Below, one piece after another: positions 36,904 through 45,963 of a stretch of 64,000 bases of DNA; positions within the stretch are counted from its first letter, which is position 1, and each line of letters starts with the position of its first letter. This DNA comes from Rugamonas fusca (GTDB lineage: Bacteria; Pseudomonadota; Gammaproteobacteria; Burkholderiales; Burkholderiaceae_D). The notes under the pieces were generated by a model. The model worked only from the letters and a program-made list of their open reading frames with translations, did no database searches and was not told the DNA's origin. A program made the translations under genes and the position numbers. The stretch covers positions 620,001-684,000 of the forward strand of contig NZ_JACEZS010000001.1 of NCBI RefSeq assembly GCF_014042365.1. Reading direction: 5' to 3'.

Positions 36904-36944
36904 GGGCCAGACGCGCAAACGCGCGTCTGGCCCACACTTTTTTT
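36904..36944 (+). terminator. Rho-independent terminator
   Basis: A 13-bp perfect GC-rich stem (GGGCCAGACGCGC at 36904-36916 with its complement at 36921-36933), AAAC loop, then seven T residues (36938-36944). An A-run precedes the stem, so it could also work on the other strand. It ends the LysE-family gene. Confidence 0.93.
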
Positions 36945-37251
36945 ATTGTTGGGAGTCGACGCCGGCACGGATACCGGGTCAGCCTTGGTTTTTCTTGTTA
37001 TTCCTTGCCTTGCGTTCCGAATTGCAATAAAGAAATCCATATTGGCGGTATGGTAAGACATTAGCGCTCAGTTTAGCGCGATTTTGGCCGGAACTGTCAC
37101 GAAATCTCACGCTTTGTTCCAAACAACAACAGTTGGCCTCGCGAAGACCGAATCGCCGTCGCAAAGCTATCTGCAAAGTTGAATGTGGCGTAACGGCAAG
37201 AAAAGAGGATAATGCGGACACCCCCACTTTAATCGTCACAAGCGGAGTACC
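36945..37251. promoter_or_regulatory. Upstream region of the aldehyde dehydrogenase gene
   Basis: About 300 bases, locally AT-rich around 37010-37130, with a GCGGAG ribosome-binding site before 37252. No well-spaced -35/-10 pair or operator could be named with confidence. Confidence 0.35.
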
Positions 37252-38682
37252 ATGAAACACAACTATATCAACGGCGCATGGGTCGAAGGAGCAAGCTCTG
37301 CCGCCAACATCAATCCCTCCAACACGGATGACGTGATCGGCCACTATGCCCAGGCCGATGCGCAGCAGGCGCAACTGGCCATCGCGGCCGCGGCCGCGGC
37401 GGCGCCGGGCTGGGCCTTGTCCAACGTCCAGCAGCGCGCCGACGCGCTCGACAAGATCGGCAGCGAAATCCTGGCCCGCAAGGAGGAACTGGGCACCCTG
37501 CTGTCGCGCGAGGAAGGCAAGACCAGGCCCGAAGGCATAGGCGAAGCGGCCCGCGCCGGCGCCATCTTCAAGTTCTTCGCCCAGGAATGCCTGCGCCTGC
37601 GCGGCGACAAGCTGCCCTCCGTGCGCCCCAACCTGGAGGTGGAAATCACCCGCGAGCCGGTCGGCGTGGTCGGCATCATCGCCCCGTGGAACTTCCCGAT
37701 CGCCATCCCGGCCTGGAAGATCGCCCCGGCACTGGCCTACGGTAACTGCGTGCTGCTCAAGCCGGCCGAACTGGTGCCGGGCAGCGCCTGGGCGCTGGCC
37801 GAGATCATCAGCCGCGCCGGCCTGCCACCCGGCGTGTTCAACCTCGTGATGGGACGCGGCAGCGTGGTCGGCCAGGCCTTCCTGAACGACCGCCGCGTCA
37901 ATGCGATCAGCTTCACCGGCTCCGTGGCCACCGGCGGCAAGGTCGCGCAGGCAGCCATGACGCGCATGGCCAAGGTGCAGATAGAAATGGGCGGCAAGAA
38001 TCCGCTCGTGGTGCTGAACGACGCCGACCTGGCTACGGCCGTCAACTGCGCCGTGCAGGGTTCGTTCTATTCGACGGGCCAGCGCTGCACCGCGTCCAGC
38101 CGCCTGATCGTGGAAAAAGGCATCTACCCGGCCTTCGTGGCCGCCGTGAAGGAAAAGCTGGCCGCGCTGACCATCGGCGACGCGCTGGCCGCCGGCACCG
38201 ATATCGGCCCCGTGGTGGACGCCAGCCAGCTCGAGCAGGACCTCGAATACATCCGCATCGGCCAGGATGAAGGCGCCACGCTGGCCTTCGGCGGCGAACG
38301 CGTCGCGTGCGGCACGCCCGGCTTCTTCCTGCGTCCGGCCCTGTTCACCGATTGCAGCAACGACATGCGCATCAGCCGCGAGGAAATCTTCGGCCCCGTG
38401 GCCAGCGTGATTCCGGCCGACAGCTACGAACATGCGCTGGCCCTGGCCAACGATACGGAGTTCGGCCTGTCGAGCGGCATCTGCACCACCTCGCTCAAGC
38501 ACGCCACGCACTTCAAGCGCCACGCGCAGGCTGGCATGGTGATGTTGAACGTGCCGACGGCGGGCGTCGACTACCACGTGCCGTTTGGCGGCACCAAGGG
38601 GTCCAGCTACGGTTCACGCGAGCAGGGCACCTACGCCGCCGAGTTCTTCACCACCGTCAAGACCACCTACTGCGGCGTCTGA
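37252..38682 (+). CDS. Aldehyde dehydrogenase, 2-oxoglutarate semialdehyde dehydrogenase-like
   Basis: 476-residue NAD(P)-dependent aldehyde dehydrogenase. APWNFPIAIPAWKIAPAL and FTGSVATGGKV form the cofactor-binding fold. The general base Glu is in IEMGGKNPLV and the nucleophile Cys in GQRCTASSRL. The C-terminal VPFGGTKGSSYGSREQG is typical of semialdehyde dehydrogenases, and the whole resembles 2,5-dioxovalerate (alpha-ketoglutarate semialdehyde) dehydrogenases of pentose, hexarate or hydroxyproline breakdown. No such pathway genes adjoin, so the substrate is inferred. Single-gene unit. Confidence 0.88.
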   Translation: MKHNYINGAWVEGASSAANINPSNTDDVIGHYAQADAQQAQLAIAAAAAAAPGWALSNVQQRADALDKIGSEILARKEELGTLLSREEGKTRPEGIGEAARAGAIFKFFAQECLRLRGDKLPSVRPNLEVEITREPVGVVGIIAPWNFPIAIPAWKIAPALAYGNCVLLKPAELVPGSAWALAEIISRAGLPPGVFNLVMGRGSVVGQAFLNDRRVNAISFTGSVATGGKVAQAAMTRMAKVQIEMGGKNPLVVLNDADLATAVNCAVQGSFYSTGQRCTASSRLIVEKGIYPAFVAAVKEKLAALTIGDALAAGTDIGPVVDASQLEQDLEYIRIGQDEGATLAFGGERVACGTPGFFLRPALFTDCSNDMRISREEIFGPVASVIPADSYEHALALANDTEFGLSSGICTTSLKHATHFKRHAQAGMVMLNVPTAGVDYHVPFGGTKGSSYGSREQGTYAAEFFTTVKTTYCGV

Positions 38683-38690
38683 TTTCCCCT

Positions 38691-38774
38691 GGGGGCAGTG
38701 CCAACATTTCTACACGAGCTGGACCGTCAAGCGACTAACGGCCGGGCCCGTGTTTGCATGTTGGCACTGACCCC
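38691..38774. repeat. Long structured inverted repeat downstream of aldehyde dehydrogenase
   Basis: Outer arms GGGGCAGTGCCAACAT (38692-38707) and ATGTTGGCACTGACCCC (38758-38774) are complementary apart from one bulged base. The 50-base interior can also pair (ACACGAGC with GCCCGTGT-like sequence, and ACCG with CGG). It lies between convergent genes. No T-tract follows, so it is not a simple terminator; more like a repetitive intergenic element. Confidence 0.6.
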
Positions 38775-38789
38775 GCCGGGTGTTTGCCG

Positions 38790-39131
38790 TCAGCCCAGGC
38801 GGCTGTCCAGTTCCTCCAACACGCCTTTGCGTTTCTTGTGCCGCGCTTCGTGCGTGCGCACGCGCCGCAGCTCGGATTGCGACAAGCCGTCCAGCTGCCG
38901 CAGCACCTGCTCGGCCGTCAGTTCCTCGTAGTTGGCGATGGGCAGGCTGCGTTCAGGCGCCGTCGCGTGATGGGCCTGTTCCGCTACCGTTTCGCCGGAC
39001 GCGGCGCGCTGCTTGTTGACGATGCGGGCCGCTACTTCCTCCTCGCGTCCCCGATAGCGGCCTTCCTGCTCGAACTTGTGTTCCAGCTCTTTGTACTCGC
39101 GTTCCCGCTTGGCATTCGCTCCTTTTGGCAT
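38790..39131 (-). CDS. Small charged protein of unknown function
   Basis: 113 residues, highly charged, no signal peptide. The N-terminal helical stretch MPKGANAKREREYKELEHKF continues to GREEEVAARIVNKQRA. The C-terminal LPIANYEELTAEQVLRQLDGLSQSELRRVRTHEARHKKRKGVLEEL resembles the small Rho-N/SAP-like helix pair seen in proteins sometimes labelled plasmid stabilisation protein. The ATG at 39131 has GGGAGG upstream; a longer in-frame start is unsupported. It lies 89 bases beyond phcQ with its own ribosome-binding site. Nucleic-acid binding is plausible but unproven. Confidence 0.75.
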   Translation of the reverse strand: MPKGANAKREREYKELEHKFEQEGRYRGREEEVAARIVNKQRAASGETVAEQAHHATAPERSLPIANYEELTAEQVLRQLDGLSQSELRRVRTHEARHKKRKGVLEELDSRLG

Positions 39132-39219
39132 GATGCACCTCCCTCGCAATGTGCCGGGAAGCCACCATGCTAAGCGATCGACACGCGATCCGGCGCACCG
39201 CAGGGCGCCGGCGCGGCCA

Positions 39220-40206
39220 TCACAGCTGGTCGATCCAGGCGGCCAGCTGGGGGGCGCCGAAGGCCGGGTCGGCCACGCTGATCTGGCAACGCAGCACGGC
39301 GCCATCGGGCGTCAGCTGCATGGCGTGCCCCCGGCGGCCCAGCCACAACAGGCAGGCCAACCAGGCGGCGTGGGTGGCCGACGGCGCAGCCTGGGTCGGC
39401 AAGGCCAGGAATTCCATCAGCGTGGCCGGCTGCACGAACATGCCGCGCGACGGGCCGGTGGCTTCAAAGGTGGGCCCGAAGAATTCAGCCAGCAACAGCA
39501 AGACCTGCTCCGGCTCGTTGCTCGGGCAGCGCTGCTCGATGCGGGCCAGCTGGGCCCGCACGGCCTCGCCCAGCGCGGCGCAACGCATCACTTCCGAACC
39601 CGTCAGGTCGGAAAAATCGAACATCAGCCAGTCCGGCTCCATGCCCTCCAGTCCCGCGCACACGGCGGCGGCCAGGCTCGCTTCCACGGCCACGTGGGCG
39701 CCCCGGTCGCTCAGGCCCGCGCACAGGGTGTAGAGCATGGCGACCCGGTTGGCCAGCGTTTGCCGTTGCCGCACCAGCAGCTTTTCCCGCAGCAGCTGGT
39801 TGTGGTCCTTGCGCAGCTGGGCCATGTCCAGCGCCTGCTTGAGCTCCATGCGCAGCGCCGAAATGTCCCACGGCTTCTGGATGTAGCGGTGGATCTGGCC
39901 CTGGTTGACGGCTTCCACCGTCTGCTCCAGTTCCGAGTACGCCGTGGTCAGGATGCGCACCACGTGGGGATGCTTGTCCCAGGCGTAGAACAGCAGTTCA
40001 TTGCCGTTGGCGCCGGGCATGCGCTGGTCGGACACCAGCACGGCCAGCGTGTCCGAATGGGCGTCAAGCAGGCGCTTGCCCTCCTCCACCGATTCGGCCG
40101 TGATGACGTTGGCCAGCGCGCCCAGGGCACGCTGGAAATATTTGAGGGCGGTCGCTTCATCGTCGACATACAGAATGGTCGGTGCCTGCGTTGCGGGATC
40201 GCTCAT
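39220..40206 (-). CDS. phcQ: PhcQ-like response regulator
   Basis: 328 residues. A receiver domain at residues 10-130 has ILYVDDE, acceptor Asp60 (LVSDQRMPG), TTAYSE and Lys in IQKPWD. The long C-terminal part (140-328) matches no DNA-binding or enzymatic domain I recognise. It overlaps the stop of the upstream receiver-kinase gene by four bases and is last of four coupled genes. The order methyltransferase, membrane kinase, receiver-kinase, receiver is that of phcB-phcS-phcR-phcQ in Ralstonia, where PhcQ takes part in the response to the methyl-ester autoinducer. Confidence 0.75.
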   Translation of the reverse strand: MSDPATQAPTILYVDDEATALKYFQRALGALANVITAESVEEGKRLLDAHSDTLAVLVSDQRMPGANGNELLFYAWDKHPHVVRILTTAYSELEQTVEAVNQGQIHRYIQKPWDISALRMELKQALDMAQLRKDHNQLLREKLLVRQRQTLANRVAMLYTLCAGLSDRGAHVAVEASLAAAVCAGLEGMEPDWLMFDFSDLTGSEVMRCAALGEAVRAQLARIEQRCPSNEPEQVLLLLAEFFGPTFEATGPSRGMFVQPATLMEFLALPTQAAPSATHAAWLACLLWLGRRGHAMQLTPDGAVLRCQISVADPAFGAPQLAAWIDQL

Positions 40207-41324
40207 ACAAGTTCCTTTTCGATTGCTGGGAAATTCAAAGTGACGGTGGTGTAGCGTCCTGGCTTGGATTGCACCATGATATTGCCGCCGAACGATTGCA
40301 TGATGCGCTGGCAGAATATCAGCCCCCAGCCATTGCCACCGTTATGGGCATGCGTGGTGACGGGATCGACCAGCAGCCGCGCCAGGATCTCGGGCGGAAT
40401 GCCGGGACCGTTGTCGCTGATACTGATCTGCGGCGTGCCATCGACCAGCACCGTGAAGCGCAAGGCCGCGTCGGCCTGGCCATCGAGCGCGCGCAAGGCG
40501 TTGCTCATGATGGACGACAGCACCAGCGCCACGCAATTGGGCAGCGCCTTGACGTTAAAGTCCTGCTGCACGTCGGTGCGTATCATCTGGCGCTGCGCGG
40601 GCGTGAGCGGATAGGCGTCAAGCAGCGCAGCCAGCAACTGCGCGGCGCTCTGCCCGCTGCGCGGGGCCGACGGTGGCAGCGCGCCATTGGCCAGCTTGAC
40701 CGAATCGACGAAACTGCTCAGCACGGACAAGCAATAACGGGCGTTATCCTGCATCAGCGTGGCGGCGTGGCCGATTTCCTCCAGCTGCCGGGCCGGATCA
40801 TCGCCTGATGCGCGGCGCGCGATGCCGCGCGCGAAATTGCCTATCGTCGCCAGCGGCGTGTTCAACTCGTGCGCCAGGAAGGCCAGCGTTTCCTCGATCG
40901 CCAGCAGGTTGTCGCGCCGCGACTGTCGTTCGCGCGCGCGCTCGCTGGCCTGGCGCAGCGCCAGGCGCAACTGGTACAGGTCGAGCGGCTTTTCCAGCAC
41001 GCGAAACACTTCGGCGCCGTTGATGCTGTCGAGCAGCACGTCCTTGTCCGCGTAGGCCGTCACCATCAGGCACACCATGTGCGGGAAGTGCTGGTTCACG
41101 TAGCGCAGCAGGATGCTGCCGACCCGGCCCGGCATGCGGTAATCCGTCACCAGCACGCCGATGCCGTGGCCGGGCGTGGACAGGATGGCCAGGGCCTGGT
41201 CCACCCCGCCCGCCGTCACCACCTCATAGTCGTCGGCCATGGCGCGCTCGAAATACTTGCAGGCCAGTTCCTCGTCATCCACGTACAGGATGGCGGCGGC
41301 CGGATGGGACGCTGGACGCATCAT
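40203..41324 (-). CDS. phcR: PhcR-like response regulator with histidine kinase domain
   Basis: 373 residues. An N-terminal receiver has ILYVDDEE, acceptor Asp61 (LVTDYRMPG), TAYAD and Lys in LEKPLD. It is joined to a kinase-like module with phospho-His152 in FLAHELNTPLATI and a HATPase (SSIMSNALRAL, SISDNGPGIPPEIL, NGWGLIFCQRI). Receiver followed by kinase in one soluble chain is the unusual layout of Ralstonia PhcR. It overlaps phcS and phcQ by four bases each. Expected to take phosphate from PhcS and help control the PhcA regulator; no phcA is in this window. Confidence 0.78.
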   Translation of the reverse strand: MMRPASHPAAAILYVDDEELACKYFERAMADDYEVVTAGGVDQALAILSTPGHGIGVLVTDYRMPGRVGSILLRYVNQHFPHMVCLMVTAYADKDVLLDSINGAEVFRVLEKPLDLYQLRLALRQASERARERQSRRDNLLAIEETLAFLAHELNTPLATIGNFARGIARRASGDDPARQLEEIGHAATLMQDNARYCLSVLSSFVDSVKLANGALPPSAPRSGQSAAQLLAALLDAYPLTPAQRQMIRTDVQQDFNVKALPNCVALVLSSIMSNALRALDGQADAALRFTVLVDGTPQISISDNGPGIPPEILARLLVDPVTTHAHNGGNGWGLIFCQRIMQSFGGNIMVQSKPGRYTTVTLNFPAIEKELV

Positions 41325-42685
41325 CGTTGCTCCGTTTCCGCGCGCGGCAAGTCAAAGATCATCTTGGTCCACTCGCCCACCACGCTTTCGGCCAGCAGCA
41401 CGCCGCCATGCCGTTCGATCACCCGGTAGCTGATGCTCAGGCCCAGCCCCAGACCCTGCCCCACTTCGCGCGTCGTGAAGAACGGTTCGAACACGCGCGC
41501 CAGTTGTTCGTCCGGGATGCCGGGACCATTGTCGCGCACGGTCACCAGCAGGCGCTGGCCTGTCCACACGGCCGTGATGGCCAGTTCATGCGGGCGCTTG
41601 CCCGCCTTGCGCATGGCCATCACGGCGTTGCTGAACAGGTTGATCAGCACGCCGATGATGGCCGCCTCGTCGCCGCGCACCAGGGTGTCGGCCGGCAGAT
41701 CGCGCGCCACCTTGATGTCCTTGAGCTCGTGGCCGATCAGGCGGATGGCCGCACCCAGCGCCCGCTCGAACAGGAAGTGGGCGCTCAGCAGGTTGTCGCC
41801 GTTCTTGCGGTAGGCGAAGGTCTTCAAATCCGACACGATGTGCTGCACGCGCTGCATGCCTTGCTTGGCGTCGGCCAGGCATTCCGTCAGCAAGGGACTG
41901 GTGCGCGCCACCGGATCTTCGGCCGCCAGGTCGATGGCCATCAGGCAGAAGTTGACCGGGTTGTTCACTTCGTGCATCAGGCCGGCAGCCAGCGTGCCCA
42001 GCGCCGCCATTTTTTCCTGCTGCAGCATCTGGCCCTTGATCTCGGCCAGGCTCCTGTTGGTCAGTTCCAGCTCGCGGTTCTTCTGCGCCACCTGGGCCTT
42101 GAGCTTGAACAGCAGGTAGCGGGCGCGCTCGTTGTAGACCGTGAACACGGCGCTGATGGTGGCCGACATCAGCAGGAACATGGAATTGACAACAAATGGC
42201 CCATGCAGCTCGAAACTGACGGGATGGTGCGCGCACGCGGCCGCGTACAGCAGGTAGCTGACGCCGCCGAACACGATGTTCTGCCACAAACCGAACGCCA
42301 GCACGATGCCCGACGAGTAGATGGCCAGCGTCAGGCCCGCGTAATAGATGGAGGCGGCGCCCTCGGTGGCGGCGATCATGGCGGCGATCATGATCTGCGG
42401 CAGCAGCAGCCAGCCGAACGTGAGCCACTGGCTATTGTGCTTGCCCCATTCCGTGCGCATGCCGCACAGGATGACGGCCATCAGCGCCGACGCCAGCAAC
42501 CGCCAGCCGGCGAACGCGGCCTGCCATTCCGGGTACATGGCGTGGTCCAGCCCCACGCCCAGCAACACCAGCACGATGCCCGTGCGCAGGCCGGCCCGGC
42601 TGAATTCCAGCCGAAAGTGGCGCAAGGCCGTCTCGTAGCTCTCCTCGGGCGCCAGCACCACACCGTCCGGCAGACGGGCCGTCAT
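41321..42685 (-). CDS. phcS: PhcS-like membrane sensor histidine kinase
   Basis: 454 residues. Residues 30-185 hold about six TM helices with almost no periplasmic domain, fitting a hydrophobic ligand sensed in the membrane. A coiled linker leads to the HisKA motif GLMHEVNNPVNF (His238). The HATPase has LINLFSNAVMAM, VRDNGPGIPDEQL and GLGLGLSISYRV. The ATG at 42685 overlaps the phcB stop (ATGA); a longer in-frame start lies inside phcB. In Ralstonia, PhcS detects 3-hydroxypalmitic or 3-hydroxymyristic acid methyl ester; the ligand here is inferred from the operon. Confidence 0.78.
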   Translation of the reverse strand: MTARLPDGVVLAPEESYETALRHFRLEFSRAGLRTGIVLVLLGVGLDHAMYPEWQAAFAGWRLLASALMAVILCGMRTEWGKHNSQWLTFGWLLLPQIMIAAMIAATEGAASIYYAGLTLAIYSSGIVLAFGLWQNIVFGGVSYLLYAAACAHHPVSFELHGPFVVNSMFLLMSATISAVFTVYNERARYLLFKLKAQVAQKNRELELTNRSLAEIKGQMLQQEKMAALGTLAAGLMHEVNNPVNFCLMAIDLAAEDPVARTSPLLTECLADAKQGMQRVQHIVSDLKTFAYRKNGDNLLSAHFLFERALGAAIRLIGHELKDIKVARDLPADTLVRGDEAAIIGVLINLFSNAVMAMRKAGKRPHELAITAVWTGQRLLVTVRDNGPGIPDEQLARVFEPFFTTREVGQGLGLGLSISYRVIERHGGVLLAESVVGEWTKMIFDLPRAETEQR

Positions 42686-44073
42686 GCGATGCGCACTTCC
42701 GCGAACAGGTTGACGCCGGTGGCGTCCACGTAGATCTTGCGCTCGCGCGATTGCGGCGGCAGCAGTTTTTCCAGGCCCGCCTCGTCGCGGTAGATCAGAT
42801 GCCATTCCAGCAAATGCTCCATGCCGAACTTGCCGGGATTATCGGAGTGCACATTGGTCACCAGCAGCTTGCCGCCGGGCCGCAGGCGGCTCGCGAAGTG
42901 GGCCATCAGGCGCGCGCACACCTTGTCGGACAGGTAGTCGAACAGGCCGGCGCAGTAGACGGCGTCGAATTCGCAAGTACGTTCGCCGGCCGGGCCGGCA
43001 CGTCGCTTGAGCAGGTTGTGGACGGAATCCTGCACGTAGTGGATCTCCACCGGCCGCGCGCTGCGGGCCGCCCGCCTGGATAGCTGGCCGCGGGTCCAGT
43101 CCAGCGTCTCGGCGCTGAAGTCGAGCAGTTCAAACTGGAGCAGATGGGGATCGGGATAGCTGTCGAGGAAGCGCTGGATTTCCACGGCCGGACCGCAACC
43201 GATGTTGAGGATGCGCATGGGCCGCCCCAGCTGGCGCGCCTCGTCGGCCAGGCCCTTGAGGAAGCCGACCAGGATGTCGATGCGGTTGCGGTGCGCGGCT
43301 GCCACGGCCGCTTGCAGGAAGGCCGTGTTGACGATCTGGAAGTAGGTGCTCGGGCCCTGGCGCGGATCGTCCAGGATCTGGTTCACCATCTGGTAGTCGC
43401 CCGCGTAACCGAGCGGCTTGGTGTAGGTGCGGAACACGAAGGGCGCGCGCAGGATCAGCGGATGCAGCGCCGACTGGCAGAAGGCCCGGTGGGCCGGCGC
43501 CAGTTCCGGCGCGATGATGGCGGCCTCGCTCTCCAGCCGCTCCAGGTAGGACAGGGTCTTGTCCATGAACGGGCTGGCCAGTTCGTAGAACAGGTCCTCG
43601 CGCAGCATGCCGTCCACCTTGGGCAGGTTGCCGGCCAGGTCCACCTGGTCCACCCAGCGCGACACGTCCGACAGGAAGGCACGCATTTCGTTGACCACGG
43701 CCTGGTAGTCGCGGCCGATGCGATAGCGTTCGCTCCATTCGCGCACGAACCCGGCCGCCTCCGCGCCGACGGCGCCCGGCACCAGCGTCAGGTCGCCCAG
43801 CTCGCACCACTCGTCCACCAGGGTCAGCGACACCACGGCCGTCAAGCCCGTGTTGACCACGCTGACCACCAGCGCCCGGCCGCAGTAGGCAACGCGGGTG
43901 CCGATGCGTACGGTGAGTTCGGAGAGCACCTCACTAACTTGCAATATGAAATCTGGATTGTAGATTTCCATCACCAGCGCCATGCGCTGCACGTTGATCA
44001 GGGTGCCCCGCACGGCCTCGCCCTGCGCATTGCGGAAACTGACCAAAGGATCGATTTGCGATTGTGAATACAC
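42682..44073 (-). CDS. phcB: PhcB-like SAM-dependent methyltransferase (autoinducer synthase)
   Basis: 463 residues. Residues 1-95 form a beta-rich, PilZ-like module (DPLVSFRNAQGEAVRGTLINV). A helical region follows, and the class I methyltransferase fold starts near 285 with SAM motif ILNIGCGPAVEI (288-299), then LLDFSAETL, FDAVYCAGLFDYL and RLRPGGKLLVTNV. In Ralstonia, PhcB methylates a 3-hydroxy fatty acid to give the quorum signal. First gene of the four-gene coupled operon; start is GTG. Identification rests on the whole operon order as well as the protein. Confidence 0.78.
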   Translation of the reverse strand: MYSQSQIDPLVSFRNAQGEAVRGTLINVQRMALVMEIYNPDFILQVSEVLSELTVRIGTRVAYCGRALVVSVVNTGLTAVVSLTLVDEWCELGDLTLVPGAVGAEAAGFVREWSERYRIGRDYQAVVNEMRAFLSDVSRWVDQVDLAGNLPKVDGMLREDLFYELASPFMDKTLSYLERLESEAAIIAPELAPAHRAFCQSALHPLILRAPFVFRTYTKPLGYAGDYQMVNQILDDPRQGPSTYFQIVNTAFLQAAVAAAHRNRIDILVGFLKGLADEARQLGRPMRILNIGCGPAVEIQRFLDSYPDPHLLQFELLDFSAETLDWTRGQLSRRAARSARPVEIHYVQDSVHNLLKRRAGPAGERTCEFDAVYCAGLFDYLSDKVCARLMAHFASRLRPGGKLLVTNVHSDNPGKFGMEHLLEWHLIYRDEAGLEKLLPPQSRERKIYVDATGVNLFAEVRIA

Positions 44074-44448
44074 GGTTCGGCGTCTTCAAATGGCCGGCGG
44101 GCCGCAGCGGCAAGCCGGCGGGGTTAAAGCCAGGCCGGCACCGGCAACGCCACCGGCCACCCGCCGCTCTTGTTTTGCACACATCCTTTGCACGCATCCA
44201 GGGCACGCACTGCCGTGCATTGCGGGTCGAGTGTACATGGCAGTGAAATATTCAGCAACATTTCATTCCCGCCAGATATGTTGTTTTTCTATCTTTTAGT
44301 GCAGCAATTCTAATAAGAAATATTTCTTGATTCACAAGAAGCGCGCACTGCTACACTGCCCGCACCCGGAGGAGACGCCGGGCCCGACCAACCGTCCCTG
44401 GACGCCCGATCACACGCCGCGCCAGGGCCTGAGAAGAAAAACAATGCC
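44074..44448. promoter_or_regulatory. Divergent promoter region between phcB and a chemoreceptor gene
   Basis: 375 bases serving both strands. The part nearest phcB is GC-rich; an AT-rich stretch (about 44245-44340) precedes the chemoreceptor. No coding sequence and no clear operator dyad recognised. Confidence 0.45.
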
Positions 44449-45882
44449 ATGAACATCGCAAACATCAAGATCGGCCATCGGCTGACAATCGCTTTTTCCC
44501 TCACCACGATCATGCTGGCGGTGGTGGTCGCGCTGGGCGCGTCGGCCCTGCGCACGACGGCCGAGGCAATCGACCGCACGGAACATGAACGGGCGCGCCA
44601 GATCGCCCTGCTGCACCAGGCCAGGGACGACGTGGCCGGCCAGGCGCGCGCGCTGGACCAGCTGCTGCGGGCCGACGTGGCCAGCGAAGACGGCGCGGCC
44701 GCGCGCGACGCCGCGCACGGCGCGCGCGTGGCCAGCACCGTCATGATCGCGCTGGGCCTGGCTGGCGGCTTCATGAGCCTGCTCACGGCATGGATCATCA
44801 CGCGCGGCATCGTGGGACCGATCAACCATGCCGTCAAAGTGGCGCGCACGGTGGCCGGCGGCGACCTGAGCTCGCGCATCGAGATCCGCCGCGCCGACGA
44901 GATCGGCCAGTTGTCGGCCGCCCTCAAGGAGATGAACCACAGCCTGGTCGGCATCGTGCGTGAAGTACGGGGCAGCACGGACGCCATCGCCACTGCCTCG
45001 GCCGAGATCGCCACCGGCAACCTCGACCTGGCCGAACGCACGGAACGCCAGGCCGGCGCGCTGGAGGAGACGGCATCGGCCATGGCGCAGCTGACCTCCA
45101 CCGTCAAGCGCAACGCCGACCATGCGCAGCAGGCCAACACGCTGGCCCAGTCCGCCTCGGACGTGGCCGGCCAGGGCGGCGCCGTGGTGGCGCAGGTGGT
45201 CGACACCATGGCGTCCATTAATGCCTCGGCGCGCAAGATCGTCGACATCATCGCCGTCATCGACAGCATCGCCTTCCAGACCAATATCCTGGCCCTGAAC
45301 GCGGCCGTGGAAGCGGCCCGCGCCGGCGAACAGGGGCGCGGCTTCGCCGTGGTGGCCAACGAAGTGCGCAACCTGGCGCAGCGCTCGGCGGCCGCCGCGC
45401 GCGAGATCAAGACCCTGATCGGCGACTCCGTGGATCAGGTGGACGCCGGCGCCCGCCTGGTCGACGCGGCCGGCCACACCATGGGCGAGATCGTCGCCAG
45501 CGTGCGGCGCGTGACCGACATCATGGGCGACATCGCCAGCGGCAGCCAGGAACAACTGGCCGGCATCGAGCATATCAACGCGGCCGTGAGCCAGATGGAC
45601 CAGGGCACGCAGCAGAACGCGGCGCTGGTGGAACAGGCCTCGGCGGCGGCGGCCACCATGCGGGAGCGGGCGCGCCACCTGTCGCACGCCGTCGACCAGT
45701 TCCGCCTCGATGGCGCCGATGATCGCGCCGGCGGCGCGCCCGCCCCGGCCAGCGTCAGCGCCCTGCCCCGCCAGCGCCCCAAGCGCATTGCCGCGCCCGT
45801 ACCCGTGGCGCCGCAGGCGCCGGGACAGGCAGCCCGCAAGGTGGCCAATGGCGCCGACGAGGACCAGTGGCAGGCGTTCTGA
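44449..45882 (+). CDS. Methyl-accepting chemotaxis protein with short periplasmic domain
   Basis: 477-residue chemoreceptor. TM1 is about residues 12-34 and TM2 95-117. Only some 60 residues lie between them, about half of a normal four-helix-bundle sensor (compare about 150 in the MCP at 54476). HAMP follows, then a signalling hairpin with [19 protein letters not shown]. The C-terminus is a Pro/Ala linker ending EDQWQAF, a W-x-x-F-like docking tail for CheR/CheB. The short sensor suggests an internal deletion of two helices or a receptor working through a partner. Confidence 0.9.
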   Translation: MNIANIKIGHRLTIAFSLTTIMLAVVVALGASALRTTAEAIDRTEHERARQIALLHQARDDVAGQARALDQLLRADVASEDGAAARDAAHGARVASTVMIALGLAGGFMSLLTAWIITRGIVGPINHAVKVARTVAGGDLSSRIEIRRADEIGQLSAALKEMNHSLVGIVREVRGSTDAIATASAEIATGNLDLAERTERQAGALEETASAMAQLTSTVKRNADHAQQANTLAQSASDVAGQGGAVVAQVVDTMASINASARKIVDIIAVIDSIAFQTNILALNAAVEAARAGEQGRGFAVVANEVRNLAQRSAAAAREIKTLIGDSVDQVDAGARLVDAAGHTMGEIVASVRRVTDIMGDIASGSQEQLAGIEHINAAVSQMDQGTQQNAALVEQASAAAATMRERARHLSHAVDQFRLDGADDRAGGAPAPASVSALPRQRPKRIAAPVPVAPQAPGQAARKVANGADEDQWQAF

Positions 45883-45963
45883 CCGGCGTTGGCGCGGGCG
45901 CCGCGCTTGGACGGGCGCGCCCGCGTGTGCAATACTCACGCTGTAAACCACCACCGGCTTCCT

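Noticed and set aside
36979..38577. 532-codon open frame on the minus strand
   Set aside because: Antisense to the aldehyde dehydrogenase, which has all catalytic motifs; low-complexity His/Gly/Arg protein.
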